From the NCBI RefSeq assembly GCF_016599855.1, contig NZ_CP067041.1, positions 806,001 to 870,000 on the forward strand: a stretch of DNA of 64,000 nucleotides. The letters run 5' to 3'. Both the position numbers and the translations under genes were made by a program. Positions 53,644-62,666 of this stretch are shown in pieces. Below the pieces are notes generated by a model. The model made no database searches. It was given only the letters and a program-made list of their open reading frames with translations, and was not told the DNA's origin. This DNA is from Bradyrhizobium diazoefficiens (GTDB lineage: Bacteria > Pseudomonadota > Alphaproteobacteria > Rhizobiales > Xanthobacteraceae). Numbering within the stretch: the first letter of the stretch is position 1; the number at the start of each line of letters is the position of its first letter.

Positions 53644-54861
53644 ATGCATCACGCGATTCGTAGACATCTGGCGCTGGTTCCATTCGCGCTTTTCCTGCTC
53701 GTCCCCGCCGCGCGTGGCGGCGAATCCGACGCGCTGCCATCAGCCGTCAGCAATGCTAATGCCCAGCTGCTGTCGCAGTTTTTTGCGCAAGGTGGGGGCG
53801 CATCGCCCGCTGTGCTCGAATATCGTCGCAAGCTGGCCGAGTACCAGGCGGCGCGCGCCGCGTTTGACGAGGAGGCCGGCGCCTATTGGAGCCAGATCTC
53901 CGAGAAGCGAAAAACCCGCAATGCCAAGCGACGCAACGGGCAGCAGATCACGTTGAACGATTACGTGCTGGAGCATCCGCCTGTTTATACCGGACCGAAG
54001 CGGCCGGTGAACCCCGAGCCGGAGGAAACGCCCGAGCGTCCCACCCGAAAGCCGATCCCGGTTGTCGCCGATCTGCTGCGCGCGGCGCAGGAGCTCTATC
54101 AGTTCACGCCGCAGCGTCCCTCGAACGAGGTCGAGTTCAAGCGCGCTTACGCGCGCTACGCACTCGCTTCAGGCCTGACGCGTGAACAGGCGGTGCGGGT
54201 CTATTCATTCGAGACCGGCGGCACCGGTACTTTCGATGTGCAGGCGGGCATCGAGCACGGCGGCAAGCGCGCGATCTCGACCGCGATGGGCTACAACCAG
54301 CTACTCACCACCAACAGCGTCGAGCTGCTGGCCGAGCAGGGTCATGAGTTCATCCGTGCGCTGTCCGACAAGGTGGCGCGCACTTCAGGGCCAGCGCGCC
54401 AGTCGCTCGAGCACAAGCTCACCGTTCTGAAGAAGATGGTGGCGCATGCGAAGTCGGTGCCCGATACCTGGTCCGAGCACGAGAAGATCGGCAACACGGC
54501 GCAGGGTTGGGCCATGCATGCGATGGTGCTCGACGTCGACATCGGGCCGATGCTGCAAACCCACAAGCTGCTGACCTCGGTGCTGTTCGCTCGCGCCAAG
54601 GGCTACACCCGTCCGCTCACCGCCGCCGAGCTCGAGATGATGAACCTCACCGGCGACGGCACCGGCCTCGACATGGTGACGATGCCGCAGGCGATGCGCG
54701 AGCAGGTGCCGACCTCGAACTTCTTCCAGCGCAGCGGCTACGAGCGCAACCCGGTCGCGATCCGCCACAACACGGTGGCGAAGCTGCTGGCCGTGACGGA
54801 TGCGCGGATGGACAGTAACAGCAACAATGCCGGTGCAAGGGACCTGGCGGCGGCGTTTTAG
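53644..54861 (+). CDS. Secreted protein with a lysozyme-like glutamate motif
   Basis: A 405-aa exported protein with a signal peptide (about residues 1-26, ending ARGG), a charged linker, a Pro-rich segment (PKRPVNPEPEETPERPTRKP) and a C-terminal domain from about 150. The stretch YSFETGGTGTFDVQAG and then AISTAMGYNQLL resembles the catalytic Glu and substrate loop of lytic transglycosylases (E...G..Q/N.). A peptidoglycan role is inferred from this only; no standard SLT domain is evident. Confidence 0.65.
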   Translation: MHHAIRRHLALVPFALFLLVPAARGGESDALPSAVSNANAQLLSQFFAQGGGASPAVLEYRRKLAEYQAARAAFDEEAGAYWSQISEKRKTRNAKRRNGQQITLNDYVLEHPPVYTGPKRPVNPEPEETPERPTRKPIPVVADLLRAAQELYQFTPQRPSNEVEFKRAYARYALASGLTREQAVRVYSFETGGTGTFDVQAGIEHGGKRAISTAMGYNQLLTTNSVELLAEQGHEFIRALSDKVARTSGPARQSLEHKLTVLKKMVAHAKSVPDTWSEHEKIGNTAQGWAMHAMVLDVDIGPMLQTHKLLTSVLFARAKGYTRPLTAAELEMMNLTGDGTGLDMVTMPQAMREQVPTSNFFQRSGYERNPVAIRHNTVAKLLAVTDARMDSNSNNAGARDLAAAF

Positions 54862-54872
54862 TGGCGGTGCCG

Positions 54873-54966
54873 TAGGGTGGGCAAAGCGTAGCGTGCCCAT
54901 CATTCAAGATCGGAGCATGTTGATGGATGGTGGGCACGGCGCTGACGCGCCTTTGCCCACTCTACG
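54873..54966. repeat. GTAGGGTGGGCAAA inverted-repeat element
   Basis: GTAGGGTGGGCAAA (54873-54886) and TTTGCCCACTCTAC (54953-54966) are inverted with one mismatch. They enclose gtgcccat and atggtgggcac. It is related in plan to 11204-11289. Confidence 0.7.
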
Positions 54967-54996
54967 GCAGCTTCGCTTTCGACGAGAACCGCGACC

Positions 54997-55299
54997 CTAC
55001 TGGTCCGGCCCAAACTTGAACCTGCCGTCGCCTTCCAGATACGGCGCGGTGCGCATGTAGAGCTGGCCGTTGTGGCCAATGAAGAACAGCGTGCCTTTGG
55101 GCACTTTCTTGGCGCCCTTCAGCAACTCGCCGGCATTGCTGGTGCCCATCTTGTAGGAGAAGGTCTTGCCTTCTTTGTCATAGGCATAGCCGGTGTCCGG
55201 CTTGAGCTCCCACGGCGTCGCCGCGCTTTGCGCGCATGCGGGAGCGGCGAACGCGCCCAGCGCGGCTGCAATTGCAAATGTCCTGATTGAAAATGCCAT
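54997..55299 (-). CDS. Small secreted protein of unknown function
   Basis: A 100-aa protein with a signal peptide (MAFSIRTFAIAAALGAFAAPACA) and mature sequence AQSAATPWELKPDTGYAYDKEGKTFSYKMG, ending GDGRFKFGPDQ. The aromatic and Lys/Gly-rich mature part looks like a compact beta domain, family unknown. Adjacent ATGs at 55302 and 55299 follow gcggagg; 55299 gives better spacing. Confidence 0.7.
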   Translation of the reverse strand: MAFSIRTFAIAAALGAFAAPACAQSAATPWELKPDTGYAYDKEGKTFSYKMGTSNAGELLKGAKKVPKGTLFFIGHNGQLYMRTAPYLEGDGRFKFGPDQ

Positions 55300-55494
55300 C
55301 ATCCATCCTCCGCGTCGTCGGCGCGCCCTGGCTGAACAAATCACGAACGGTGTTGTCAGGTCAATCCGCGATGACGCCGCAGCGCATCACGTCTTGTCCA
55401 GCAGTTTGTGATTTTCCCTTCATCCCCTCGCGACTATGTTCCGCTTTCAGTCTAGAACGCAACACGACAAAGATATTGGGTGGGGATGATTCGA

Positions 55495-55974
55495 ATGCGC
55501 CATGTCATTAATTTCTGCGGGGTTGCTGCATTGTTGTCGACGACGCTCGTGCCGGCCGCCCGGGCCGATGATTACCAGCTCAGCCACAACCAGCGGATCT
55601 CCTGCAGCCGCGGCCTTGCCCCGGGCAAGCTCAACACCGCGACCTGCAAGTCCTACACCTATCTCTTCAACACCAAGACCTCGGAATATTTCCGCTGCCA
55701 GGTCTCGCTGGCACTGACCCGCGACAACAAGGAAGTCATCAACGTCCAGACCGACGGTGGCTGCACCAAGAAGCCGCGCGTGTTCGAGACCGACGGGCAC
55801 TATGATTTCGACGCGACCGAGACGGAGCCGCCGAACACCAACTCGTTCTTCGGCCCCGGCGGCTACTCGATCTGGGCCGCCGACATGGCCGCACAGAAGG
55901 TGCGCGGCTGTATCACGATCTCCTCCGGCCTCGGCTCCGACATTTCCAAGTGCCTGGACATGAGGTTCCAGTAA
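55495..55974 (+). CDS. Secreted cysteine-containing protein of unknown function
   Basis: A 159-aa exported protein. The signal peptide MRHVINFCGVAALLSTTLVPAARA is followed by DDYQLSHNQRISCSRGLAPGKLNTATC and FRCQVSLALTRDNKEVINVQTDGGC, and it ends CITISSGLGSDISKCLDMRFQ. Six cysteines in the mature protein suggest disulfides. No family was recognised. The ATG at 55495 has ggtgggg about 9 bp upstream; GTG 55480 and ATG 55486 are alternatives. Confidence 0.7.
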   Translation: MRHVINFCGVAALLSTTLVPAARADDYQLSHNQRISCSRGLAPGKLNTATCKSYTYLFNTKTSEYFRCQVSLALTRDNKEVINVQTDGGCTKKPRVFETDGHYDFDATETEPPNTNSFFGPGGYSIWAADMAAQKVRGCITISSGLGSDISKCLDMRFQ

Positions 55975-55991
55975 GGCTTGTCAGCGACGAT

Positions 55992-56154
55992 GGGCTCGAT
56001 CGCCGCCTCGTAGGAGGTGCGCTCCCTCCCTCGCTTGCGGGGGAGGGTTGGGGAGAGGGTATCTCCGCAATGGGACACTCCCCTAGAGGAGAGAACCCTC
56101 ACCCGCGCTTTCGGCGCGACCTCTCCCGCAAGCGGGAGAGGTTAGATCGAGCCC
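55992..56154. repeat. Palindromic intergenic repeat, CTCTCCCGC family (copy 2)
   Basis: A 163-bp element bounded by GGGCTCGATC (55992-56001) and its inverse GATCGAGCCC (56145-56154). It has internal arms ccctccctcgcttgcggggga (about 56027-56047) and ctctcccgcaagcgggagag (56121-56140). It shares the CTCTCCCGC/GCGGGAGAG hairpin with 9797-9905. It precedes the TAXI binding-protein gene. Confidence 0.75.
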
Positions 56155-56347
56155 GGCGGCGCGGGTGATCGACCCTCACGCGAGTTCGTTCATCATCCTC
56201 CTGCGCCACGTCGCCGCACCTGCCGAGCTCCCTGAAAAAATCAAGGCAGAACGGCCGTTTGCCGCAGCTCTGTTTTGCCTTTTGGATGGGTTGACCCGCT
56301 CCCCTCATCCGGCCAATTTCCCGGCCGGTTTGGGGAGTACAACAACC

Positions 56348-57295
56348 ATGAAACGGACGATTTTCGGCGCGGCCGCGGCTTTTGCTCTGGCGGCGTCGGC
56401 ACCTTGCGCGCAGGCGCAATCCTTCATCAACGTGCTGACCGGCGGCACCTCCGGCGTCTACTATCCGCTCGGCGTCGCGATCGGGAAGATCTACGGCGAC
56501 AAGATTCCGAACGTGAAGACGCAGGTGCAGGCCACCAAGGCGTCGGTCGAAAATCTCATTCTGCTGCAGCAGGGCCGCGGCGAGCTGGCGTTCACGCTGG
56601 GCGATTCGCTGAAGGCCGCCTGGGACGGCGACGAGGAGGCCGGCTTCAAGACCAAGCTCGACAAGCTGCGCACGATCGGCGCGATCTATCCGAACTACAT
56701 CCAGATCGTCGCCACCGCCGAGAGCGGCATCAAGACGCTGGCCGATCTCAAGGGCAAGAGCCTCTCGGTCGGTGCGCCGAAATCGGGCACGGAGCTGAAT
56801 TCGCGCGCGATCCTCGCCGCGGCCGGCATGACCTACAAGGATCTCGGGAAGGTCGAATATCTGCCGTTCGCCGAATCCGTCGATCTCATGAAGAACCGCC
56901 AGCTGGCCGCGACACTGCAATCGGCCGGCCTCGGCGTGGCTTCGCTGAAGGACCTTTCGAGCTCGAGCACGATCACAGTGGTGGCCGTGCCGAAGGAGAC
57001 CGTCGACAAGATCGGCCCACCCTTCATCTCCGCGGTCATCCCCGCCAACACCTATGCCGGCCAGGACAAGGACGTCCCGACCGCGGCTGTGATCAACTAC
57101 CTCGTAACCAGTTCAGCCGTGTCCGACGACCTTGCCTATCAAATGACAAAACTGGTCTATGAATCGTTGCCCGAACTCGCCAACGCGCATGCGGCCGGCA
57201 AGGAGATCAAGCTCGAGACGGCCGCCACCGGCAGCCCGATCCCGCTGCATCCCGGCGCGATCCGCTATTACAGGGAAAAAGGGCTGATCAAGTAA
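56348..57295 (+). CDS. TAXI-family TRAP transporter substrate-binding protein
   Basis: A 315-aa periplasmic binding protein of the TAXI (TRAP-associated extracytoplasmic immunogenic) family. The signal peptide is MKRTIFGAAAAFALAASAPCAQAQ. The mature start SFINVLTGGTSGVYYPLGVAIGKIYGD is diagnostic, and LADLKGKSLSVGAPKSGTELNSRAIL is a second family block. The ATG at 56348 lies 10 bp after ggggag; the longer upstream frame precedes the signal peptide and was rejected. It feeds the fusion permease encoded about 210 bp downstream. Confidence 0.95.
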   Translation: MKRTIFGAAAAFALAASAPCAQAQSFINVLTGGTSGVYYPLGVAIGKIYGDKIPNVKTQVQATKASVENLILLQQGRGELAFTLGDSLKAAWDGDEEAGFKTKLDKLRTIGAIYPNYIQIVATAESGIKTLADLKGKSLSVGAPKSGTELNSRAILAAAGMTYKDLGKVEYLPFAESVDLMKNRQLAATLQSAGLGVASLKDLSSSSTITVVAVPKETVDKIGPPFISAVIPANTYAGQDKDVPTAAVINYLVTSSAVSDDLAYQMTKLVYESLPELANAHAAGKEIKLETAATGSPIPLHPGAIRYYREKGLIK

Positions 57296-57304
57296 CTCTC
57301 TCCG

Positions 57305-57413
57305 GTCATTCCGGGGCGATGCGTAGGATCGAACTATGGTGCGCAATTGCGCACCTGAGAATCTCGAGATTCCGGGTTCGGCTCTGACGAGCCGCCCCGG
57401 AATGACGGAGAGG
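57305..57413. repeat. Intergenic repeat with 18-bp palindrome (copy 2)
   Basis: The palindrome GGTGCGCAATTGCGCACC at 57338-57355 with tgagaatc, agattccgggttcg and the closing ccggaatgacg repeats the element at 15881-15991, including gaactat directly before the palindrome. It separates the TAXI binding-protein gene from its permease. Confidence 0.8.
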
Positions 57414-57505
57414 ATCATCGCGAATGCCCGGGACAATTCCCGGGCATGACGTTTTGGGGCCCTGTGCCAATGCTATCTCGCATGGACACGCTGAGGACGA
57501 ATGAA

Positions 57506-59620
57506 ATGCTGGAAAAGCCAGAGGGCAGCGACGTGGCGCCGATCAAGGTCGAGTTCGACAATTTCGAGCACGGTTTCCCGGAAGGCTTTGGCCCGGGCCG
57601 GTGGGGTACGCTCGCCTACTGGATCGGCATCGCTTTTGCGACCTTCCAGCTCTATGTCGCTGCCTTCAACTATCTGCCGAGCCAGGTGGTGCGCGGCGTC
57701 CATGTCGGCTTCCTGGTCCTGCTCACCTTCGGTCTGATCGCCAACTTCACGGCGAAGAGCAATTTTGGCCGTGCTCTCGGCTGGGTGATCGGTGCGGCCG
57801 GATTCTTCTGCGGCCTCTATCAGTGGATCTTCTATGCCGATTTGATCGCGCGTGACGGCGATCCGACCAGGCTCGACCTCGCGGTCGGCACGGTGCTCGC
57901 AGTCCTGATCTTCGAGGGCACACGCCGCCTGATGGGCGCGGCGCTGCCGTTGATGTGCGGCGCGTGTCTGGTCTACTGGTTCTTCGGGCAATATCTGCCG
58001 TCGCCGCTCAACCATCGCGGCTATGACTTCGACCAGATCGTCACGCATTTGTCCTACGGCACGGAAGGTTTTTACGGCGTGCCGATCTACGTCTCGGCGA
58101 CCTATATCTTCCTGTTCATCCTGTTCGGCTCGTTCCTGGAGCGCGCCGGGATGATCCAGCTCTTCACCGACGTTTCTCTTGGATTATTCGGCAGGACCCG
58201 CGGCGGTCCGGCCAAGGTCGCCGTGTTTGCATCCGGCATGATGGGCACGATCTCCGGCTCCGGCGTCGCCAACGTCGTCACCGTCGGCCAGTTCACCATC
58301 CCCTTGATGATCAGGTTCGGTTACCGCCGCGCCTTTGCCGCCGGCGTCGAGGCAACGGCCTCGATGGGCGGGCAGATCATGCCGCCGGTGATGGGCGCGG
58401 TCGCCTTCATCATGGCGGAGACGCTCGGCGTGCAATATTCGGAGATCGTCAAGGCGGCTGCGATCCCCGCGATCCTCTATTTCGCCTCCGCGTTCTGGAT
58501 GGTGCATCTGGAAGCGGGCAAGCACGGCCTCACCGGCATGAAGCGGTCGGAGATCCCGAGCGCCTGGAAGGCGCTGGTGACGCGCTGGTATCTCGTGTTG
58601 CCGCTCGCAGCGCTGGTCTACATGCTGTTCGAGGGCTTTACGCCGCTCTATGCCGGCAGCATGGGTCTCGCGCTGACGGTGGCGCTGATCCTCGGCGCCA
58701 GCATCACAGTCGGCGTGTCCGCAACTGTCATCCGCTATATCTTCTGGATCGGGCTCGCATTGGTCGTCGCCGCGCTCTCGCGTGACGGCCTGCAGATCGT
58801 GCCGGTCGCTTGTGTCGTCGTCGCGCTAATCGTGATCACGGCGTTCGTTCGCGGCGGCATGGCAGCGCTACGCTCCTGCCGCGACTCGTTGGCCGAGAGT
58901 GCAAAATCCGCGATCACGGTCGGCATGGCCTGCGCCATCGTCGGTGTCATCATCGGCATGATGTCGCAGACCGGGGTCGGCACCATCTTCGGCGGCTGGG
59001 TGATCGGTCTCGGCGAGAAGAGCCTGTTCCTGGCGCTGATCATGACCATGCTGCTGTCGATCCTGCTCGGCACCGGCATTCCGACCATCCCGACCTACAT
59101 CATCACGGCCGCGCTCGCAGCGCCCGCGCTGGCCAAGCTCGGCGTGCCGCTGATCGCGAGCCACATGTTCGCGTTCTATTATGGCATCATGGCCGACCTC
59201 TCGCCGCCGGTGGCGCTGGCCGCCCTTGCCGCGGCGCCGATCGCGAAGGAGAATCCGGATAAGATCGGCTGGGAGGCGATGCGCATTGCGCTCGCCGGCT
59301 ACGTCATCCCCTTCATCTTCGTTTATTCGCCGGCCTTGATGCTCCAGGCCGGCGATCCCATGGCGGCAAAGCTCGGCTTCTATGGCGCGGTTGCGCTGGC
59401 GAGCTTCAAGGCGCTGGTGGCGATCGCGCTGTTCGGCATGGTCGCGATCGGCTTTTTGTTCACGCGCCTGACGCTGCTCGAACGCGCCGTCGCGCTCGGT
59501 GCCGCGCTCTGCCTGCTCGGCGACTTCCCGTTCAGCGACACCGCGGGCTTCGTGCTTTCTGCGGCGCTCGTACTGTGGCAATGGCGGCAGCGCTCGCCGG
59601 CCGTGGTCGAGGCGGCGTGA
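57506..59620 (+). CDS. TRAP transporter fused permease (4TM/12TM)
   Basis: A 704-aa membrane protein that fuses the small (DctQ-like, 4 helices) and large (DctM-like, 12 helices) TRAP permease subunits, as usual for TAXI systems. Family blocks include FASGMMGTISGSGVANVVTVGQFTIPLM, GGQIMPPVMGAVAFIMAE and GIPTIPTYIITAALAAPALAKLG. It would drive ion-coupled uptake of an organic acid; the substrate is unknown. The start at 57506 is supported by gagg 9 bp upstream; 57482 and 57446 are in-frame alternatives. The stop overlaps the DUF1850 gene (GTGA). Confidence 0.93.
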   Translation: MLEKPEGSDVAPIKVEFDNFEHGFPEGFGPGRWGTLAYWIGIAFATFQLYVAAFNYLPSQVVRGVHVGFLVLLTFGLIANFTAKSNFGRALGWVIGAAGFFCGLYQWIFYADLIARDGDPTRLDLAVGTVLAVLIFEGTRRLMGAALPLMCGACLVYWFFGQYLPSPLNHRGYDFDQIVTHLSYGTEGFYGVPIYVSATYIFLFILFGSFLERAGMIQLFTDVSLGLFGRTRGGPAKVAVFASGMMGTISGSGVANVVTVGQFTIPLMIRFGYRRAFAAGVEATASMGGQIMPPVMGAVAFIMAETLGVQYSEIVKAAAIPAILYFASAFWMVHLEAGKHGLTGMKRSEIPSAWKALVTRWYLVLPLAALVYMLFEGFTPLYAGSMGLALTVALILGASITVGVSATVIRYIFWIGLALVVAALSRDGLQIVPVACVVVALIVITAFVRGGMAALRSCRDSLAESAKSAITVGMACAIVGVIIGMMSQTGVGTIFGGWVIGLGEKSLFLALIMTMLLSILLGTGIPTIPTYIITAALAAPALAKLGVPLIASHMFAFYYGIMADLSPPVALAALAAAPIAKENPDKIGWEAMRIALAGYVIPFIFVYSPALMLQAGDPMAAKLGFYGAVALASFKALVAIALFGMVAIGFLFTRLTLLERAVALGAALCLLGDFPFSDTAGFVLSAALVLWQWRQRSPAVVEAA

Positions 59621-60000
59621 GCCTCTGCTTCGCTGCCGCGGGCGCGGTGAAGGCGCTGGCGCTGACGGCGTTCACGCTGGTGTGGACGCACTCGATCGCG
59701 AAGGTCGACTGGCAGGAAGACTGGCGCGTCACGCCGGCAGGCCTCGAACTGGTGCAGGCCCGCGTCAAGGGCACCGGCCCCGGCATGGAGCCGCCGCCCG
59801 AGGCGCGGCTCGTCGACGGCTGGTTTGAGTGGCAGCCGAAGCAAGCGCCGATGCCGGAGGTCATGCTCGGCAATTCCGGCGCGGCGGGGGAATGGCGGCT
59901 GTGCCATGATGGAAGCTGCCAGACGCTTTCGGAGATTGTCGGCCATCCCATCGGTGCTAACGTCACCAGGATGAGCATCTGCGACCAACAGCAGAAATAA
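59617..60000 (+). CDS. DUF1850 protein (TAXI-TRAP accessory)
   Basis: A 127-aa protein. DUF1850 members are short, often with an N-terminal hydrophobic segment (here CFAAAGAVKALALTAFTLVWTHSI), and are encoded beside TAXI-TRAP permeases, as here. The core WQEDWRVTPAGLELVQARVKGTGPGMEPPPEARLVDGWF is family-typical. It starts with GTG in the GTGA overlap with the permease stop, so it is coupled. A role in transporter assembly or function is inferred. Confidence 0.88.
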   Translation: MSLCFAAAGAVKALALTAFTLVWTHSIAKVDWQEDWRVTPAGLELVQARVKGTGPGMEPPPEARLVDGWFEWQPKQAPMPEVMLGNSGAAGEWRLCHDGSCQTLSEIVGHPIGANVTRMSICDQQQK

Positions 60001-60013
60001 AGGGAGACACGCG

Positions 60014-60820
60014 ATGGACCGGCTCAAGGGCAAGGTTGCGATGGTGGTGGGCGCCGGCTCGATCGGGCCCGGCTGGGGCAACGGCAAGGCGACTGCGGGG
60101 ACCTTTGCGCGCGAGGGTGCGCAGGTGTTTTGCATCGACCGCAATGGCGCGGCCGCCGAGGAGACCGCCAAGATCATCACCGATGAAGGCGGCAGTGCGA
60201 CGGCGTTCACTGCCGACGTCTCGCGGCCCGCGGAGATCGAGGCGATGGTCGCGGCGTGCCTGAAGGCCTACGGCCGCATCGACGTGCTCGACAACAATGT
60301 CGGCATCGCCGAGATGGGCAGCGTGGTCGAGGTGACCGAGGAGAGCTGGGACCGCGTCTTCTCCGTCAACCTCAAGAGCGCCTATCTCGCGATGAAGCAC
60401 GTCATCCCCGTGATGGTGAAGCAGGGCGGCGGCTCGATCATCAACATCTCCTCGATCGCCTCGATCCGCCACATGGGCATCTCCTATGTCACCTACGGCG
60501 CCTCCAAGGCCGCGATGAACCAGATGACGCGCACCACCGCGATCGAGTTCGCGCGCCATCATGTGCGGGTGAATGCGATCCTGCCCGGCCTGATGAGGAC
60601 GCCGATGGTGGAGCACTCCGCCGGCCTCGCCAACAGCTACGCCAAGGGCGATGTCGATGCGATGTGGCGCGCCCGCGACGCGCAGGTGCCGATGGGCCAC
60701 ATGGGCGACGCCTTCGACGTCGCCAATGCTGCGCTGTTCCTGGCGTCGGACGAGTCGAAATATGTGACGGGGATCGAGCTGGTGGTGGACGGCGGGATCA
60801 CGTGCAAGGCGGGGGCTTAG
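60014..60820 (+). CDS. SDR-family oxidoreductase
   Basis: A 268-aa classical short-chain dehydrogenase. The cofactor loop is GAGSIGPGWGNGKATA (an expanded TGxxxGxG), then NNVGIAEMG, catalytic Ser in INISSIASIRH, and YVTYGASKAAM (Tyr and Lys). GIELVVDGGITCK is the typical end. It starts 13 bp after the DUF1850 gene with aggga upstream, so it may be part of the TRAP operon and act on the imported acid (inference). Confidence 0.9.
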   Translation: MDRLKGKVAMVVGAGSIGPGWGNGKATAGTFAREGAQVFCIDRNGAAAEETAKIITDEGGSATAFTADVSRPAEIEAMVAACLKAYGRIDVLDNNVGIAEMGSVVEVTEESWDRVFSVNLKSAYLAMKHVIPVMVKQGGGSIINISSIASIRHMGISYVTYGASKAAMNQMTRTTAIEFARHHVRVNAILPGLMRTPMVEHSAGLANSYAKGDVDAMWRARDAQVPMGHMGDAFDVANAALFLASDESKYVTGIELVVDGGITCKAGA

Positions 60821-60837
60821 GCGGCACCTCACACGCC

Positions 60838-61005
60838 GCTGTCGTCCCGGACAAGCGCGCTCGAGCGCGCGCCGATCCGGGATCCATAGCCACAGGATGC
60901 GGTTGTGGCGCTCGCTGGTAACTCCGAGTCTTCGCGAAACTATTGCTGCGGCGTATGGGTCCCGGATCGACGCGCGCTTTGGGCGCGCTTGTCCGGGACG
61001 ACAGC
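60838..61005. repeat. 168-bp MITE-like element with 23-bp perfect terminal inverted repeats
   Basis: The ends are exact inverted copies over 23 bp: the left end 60838-60860 starts gctgtcgtcccgg, and the right end 60983-61005 finishes ccgggacgacagc. A gcgcgc-rich subterminal part and an AT-moderate core with no ORF lie between them. It sits between the SDR and antiporter genes. Confidence 0.8.
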
Positions 61006-61017
61006 CGCGTTTGCGGA

Positions 61018-62562
61018 TCATCCCCCCGCGCTCAATTCCGCGCGATCGAGCTCTTCCTCGATCCGGTGAAACGCGTCGTCGCCGATCACCTCGGTGGCGC
61101 GCAAGTCGAAGATGGCTTTGCGCGCGGCTTCGATGGCGCGGCGGCGGAGGGGATCGGCGGGCAATTCGCCGTTGATGATGCCGCCGTGCGGATCGTCGTC
61201 CGCCTGCATCAGCACGGCGCGATATTCGAGCCGCAGGATTTCGGCTTCCTCCGACGGATCGTCCTCGATCGCATCGAGCGCCGCGCGATAGGCGATGGCG
61301 CGGGCGCGCGCGACCTCGTGGCCGACGGGATCGTCGTCCTTGAGGCCAAAGGCCAAGATCAGGGGCCGCAGCGTCAGTCCCTGGATGATCAGCGATCCCA
61401 GCACCACAGCAAAGGCGACGAAGACGATGAAGTCGCGATAGGGGAAGTTTTCCGGCAAGGCAAAGGCAGTCGCAAGCGTGACGAGGCCGCGCATGCCGCA
61501 CCATGAGATGATCAGCCCGCCCTTGGGCGAGGCGACGGCCCCCGGATCCTTCGGATGATAGAACCCCTGAGCAACCAGCATGCGCAACGTCGTGCGGTAG
61601 AACGTCACCCACATCAGCCGCACCAGGATTACCGTGAGCAGGATCCATGCCGCGGCCGCGCAATATTCCCAACGCACGTCGGCATCGAGCCGCGTCCAGA
61701 TCGGCCGGATCTGCATGCCGATCAGCATGAAGGCGAGCACGTTGAGCACGAAAACCATGGTTTCCCACACCGCATAGGACGGCACGCGCAATCGTGCCGG
61801 CATGCGCATTCCGGCCGTTCGCGCGATCGTCATGGCATAGACGACGATGGTGAGGATGCCGGAGAGCCCGAGATGCTCGGCGGCGATCCAGATCAAGAAA
61901 GTGGTGGCGAACTGCACGATGATCGCGCTCGGCGCCTCCTTCACGCGTTCCATGAACAGCGGAATGATGCGGCCTGCGACAAATCCGGCGACGACGCTGC
62001 CGGCCAGTGCCAGTGCCATCGTAGGGGCGACCTGGCTCCAGGTCAGATGCTCCGTGGCGACTGCCCCGACCGCAATGCGATAGATCAAGAGCGCGGTCGC
62101 GTCATTGAGCAGGCTCTCGCCCTCCAAGACCTTCACCATGCGGTAGGGCAGCTTCACCTGGCTCAGGATTGCGACGGCCGCCGCGGCGTCCGGCGGCGCC
62201 ACGATGGCACCAAGCGCAACCGCTGCGGCCCAGGGCATGTCTGGCATCAGCCGGTGCGCGACAAAGGCAACGCCGGCCGTGGTCAGGCCGACCGCGGCAA
62301 CGACCAGGGTGGAGACCGGAACCCAATTGTTGCGCAGATCGCGCAGCGAGGTGTCGAAGGCGGCATCCAGCAACACCGGTGCGACAAAAAGCGCCAGCGC
62401 CAGGTCCGGCTCCAGCGTCCACGTCGGGCTATCAGGCACCAAAGCGACCAGCGCGCCGCCGATAGCGAGAAAGGTCGGGTAGGGCACCTTGATCCGCCGC
62501 GCCAGCGCCGATAATGCAACGGCGCCGAGCAGAAGCGCGATGATCCATTCGAATGTCGACAC
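61018..62562 (-). CDS. Na+/H+ antiporter, CPA1 family
   Basis: A 514-aa cation/proton antiporter with about 12 helices and a cytoplasmic C-terminal tail. Transport-site motifs are GAIVAPPDAAAAVAI (Asp in helix 4 region) and EGESLLNDATALLIY (Asn-Asp in helix 5), the CPA1/NhaP signature. The C-terminal region from about residue 400 is charged and helical (regulatory). Length and N-terminus match the Bradyrhizobium-type protein. It stands alone on the minus strand. Confidence 0.92.
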   Translation of the reverse strand: MSTFEWIIALLLGAVALSALARRIKVPYPTFLAIGGALVALVPDSPTWTLEPDLALALFVAPVLLDAAFDTSLRDLRNNWVPVSTLVVAAVGLTTAGVAFVAHRLMPDMPWAAAVALGAIVAPPDAAAAVAILSQVKLPYRMVKVLEGESLLNDATALLIYRIAVGAVATEHLTWSQVAPTMALALAGSVVAGFVAGRIIPLFMERVKEAPSAIIVQFATTFLIWIAAEHLGLSGILTIVVYAMTIARTAGMRMPARLRVPSYAVWETMVFVLNVLAFMLIGMQIRPIWTRLDADVRWEYCAAAAWILLTVILVRLMWVTFYRTTLRMLVAQGFYHPKDPGAVASPKGGLIISWCGMRGLVTLATAFALPENFPYRDFIVFVAFAVVLGSLIIQGLTLRPLILAFGLKDDDPVGHEVARARAIAYRAALDAIEDDPSEEAEILRLEYRAVLMQADDDPHGGIINGELPADPLRRRAIEAARKAIFDLRATEVIGDDAFHRIEEELDRAELSAGG

Positions 62563-62666
62563 GACGATCCCCGAACACAGATTTGAATGACGCCATAAGC
62601 TAGCACCAATCCGGCCGTATGGTGGATGGCGTGGCTACAAAGCAAGAGCTTTCAACCGCAACGAGC

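Noticed and set aside
59963-61768. 601-codon minus-strand open frame across the SDR gene, the repeat and the antiporter
   Set aside because: It is antisense to the SDR motifs, passes through the 168-bp inverted-repeat element and overlaps the antiporter in another frame; no family sequence is present.
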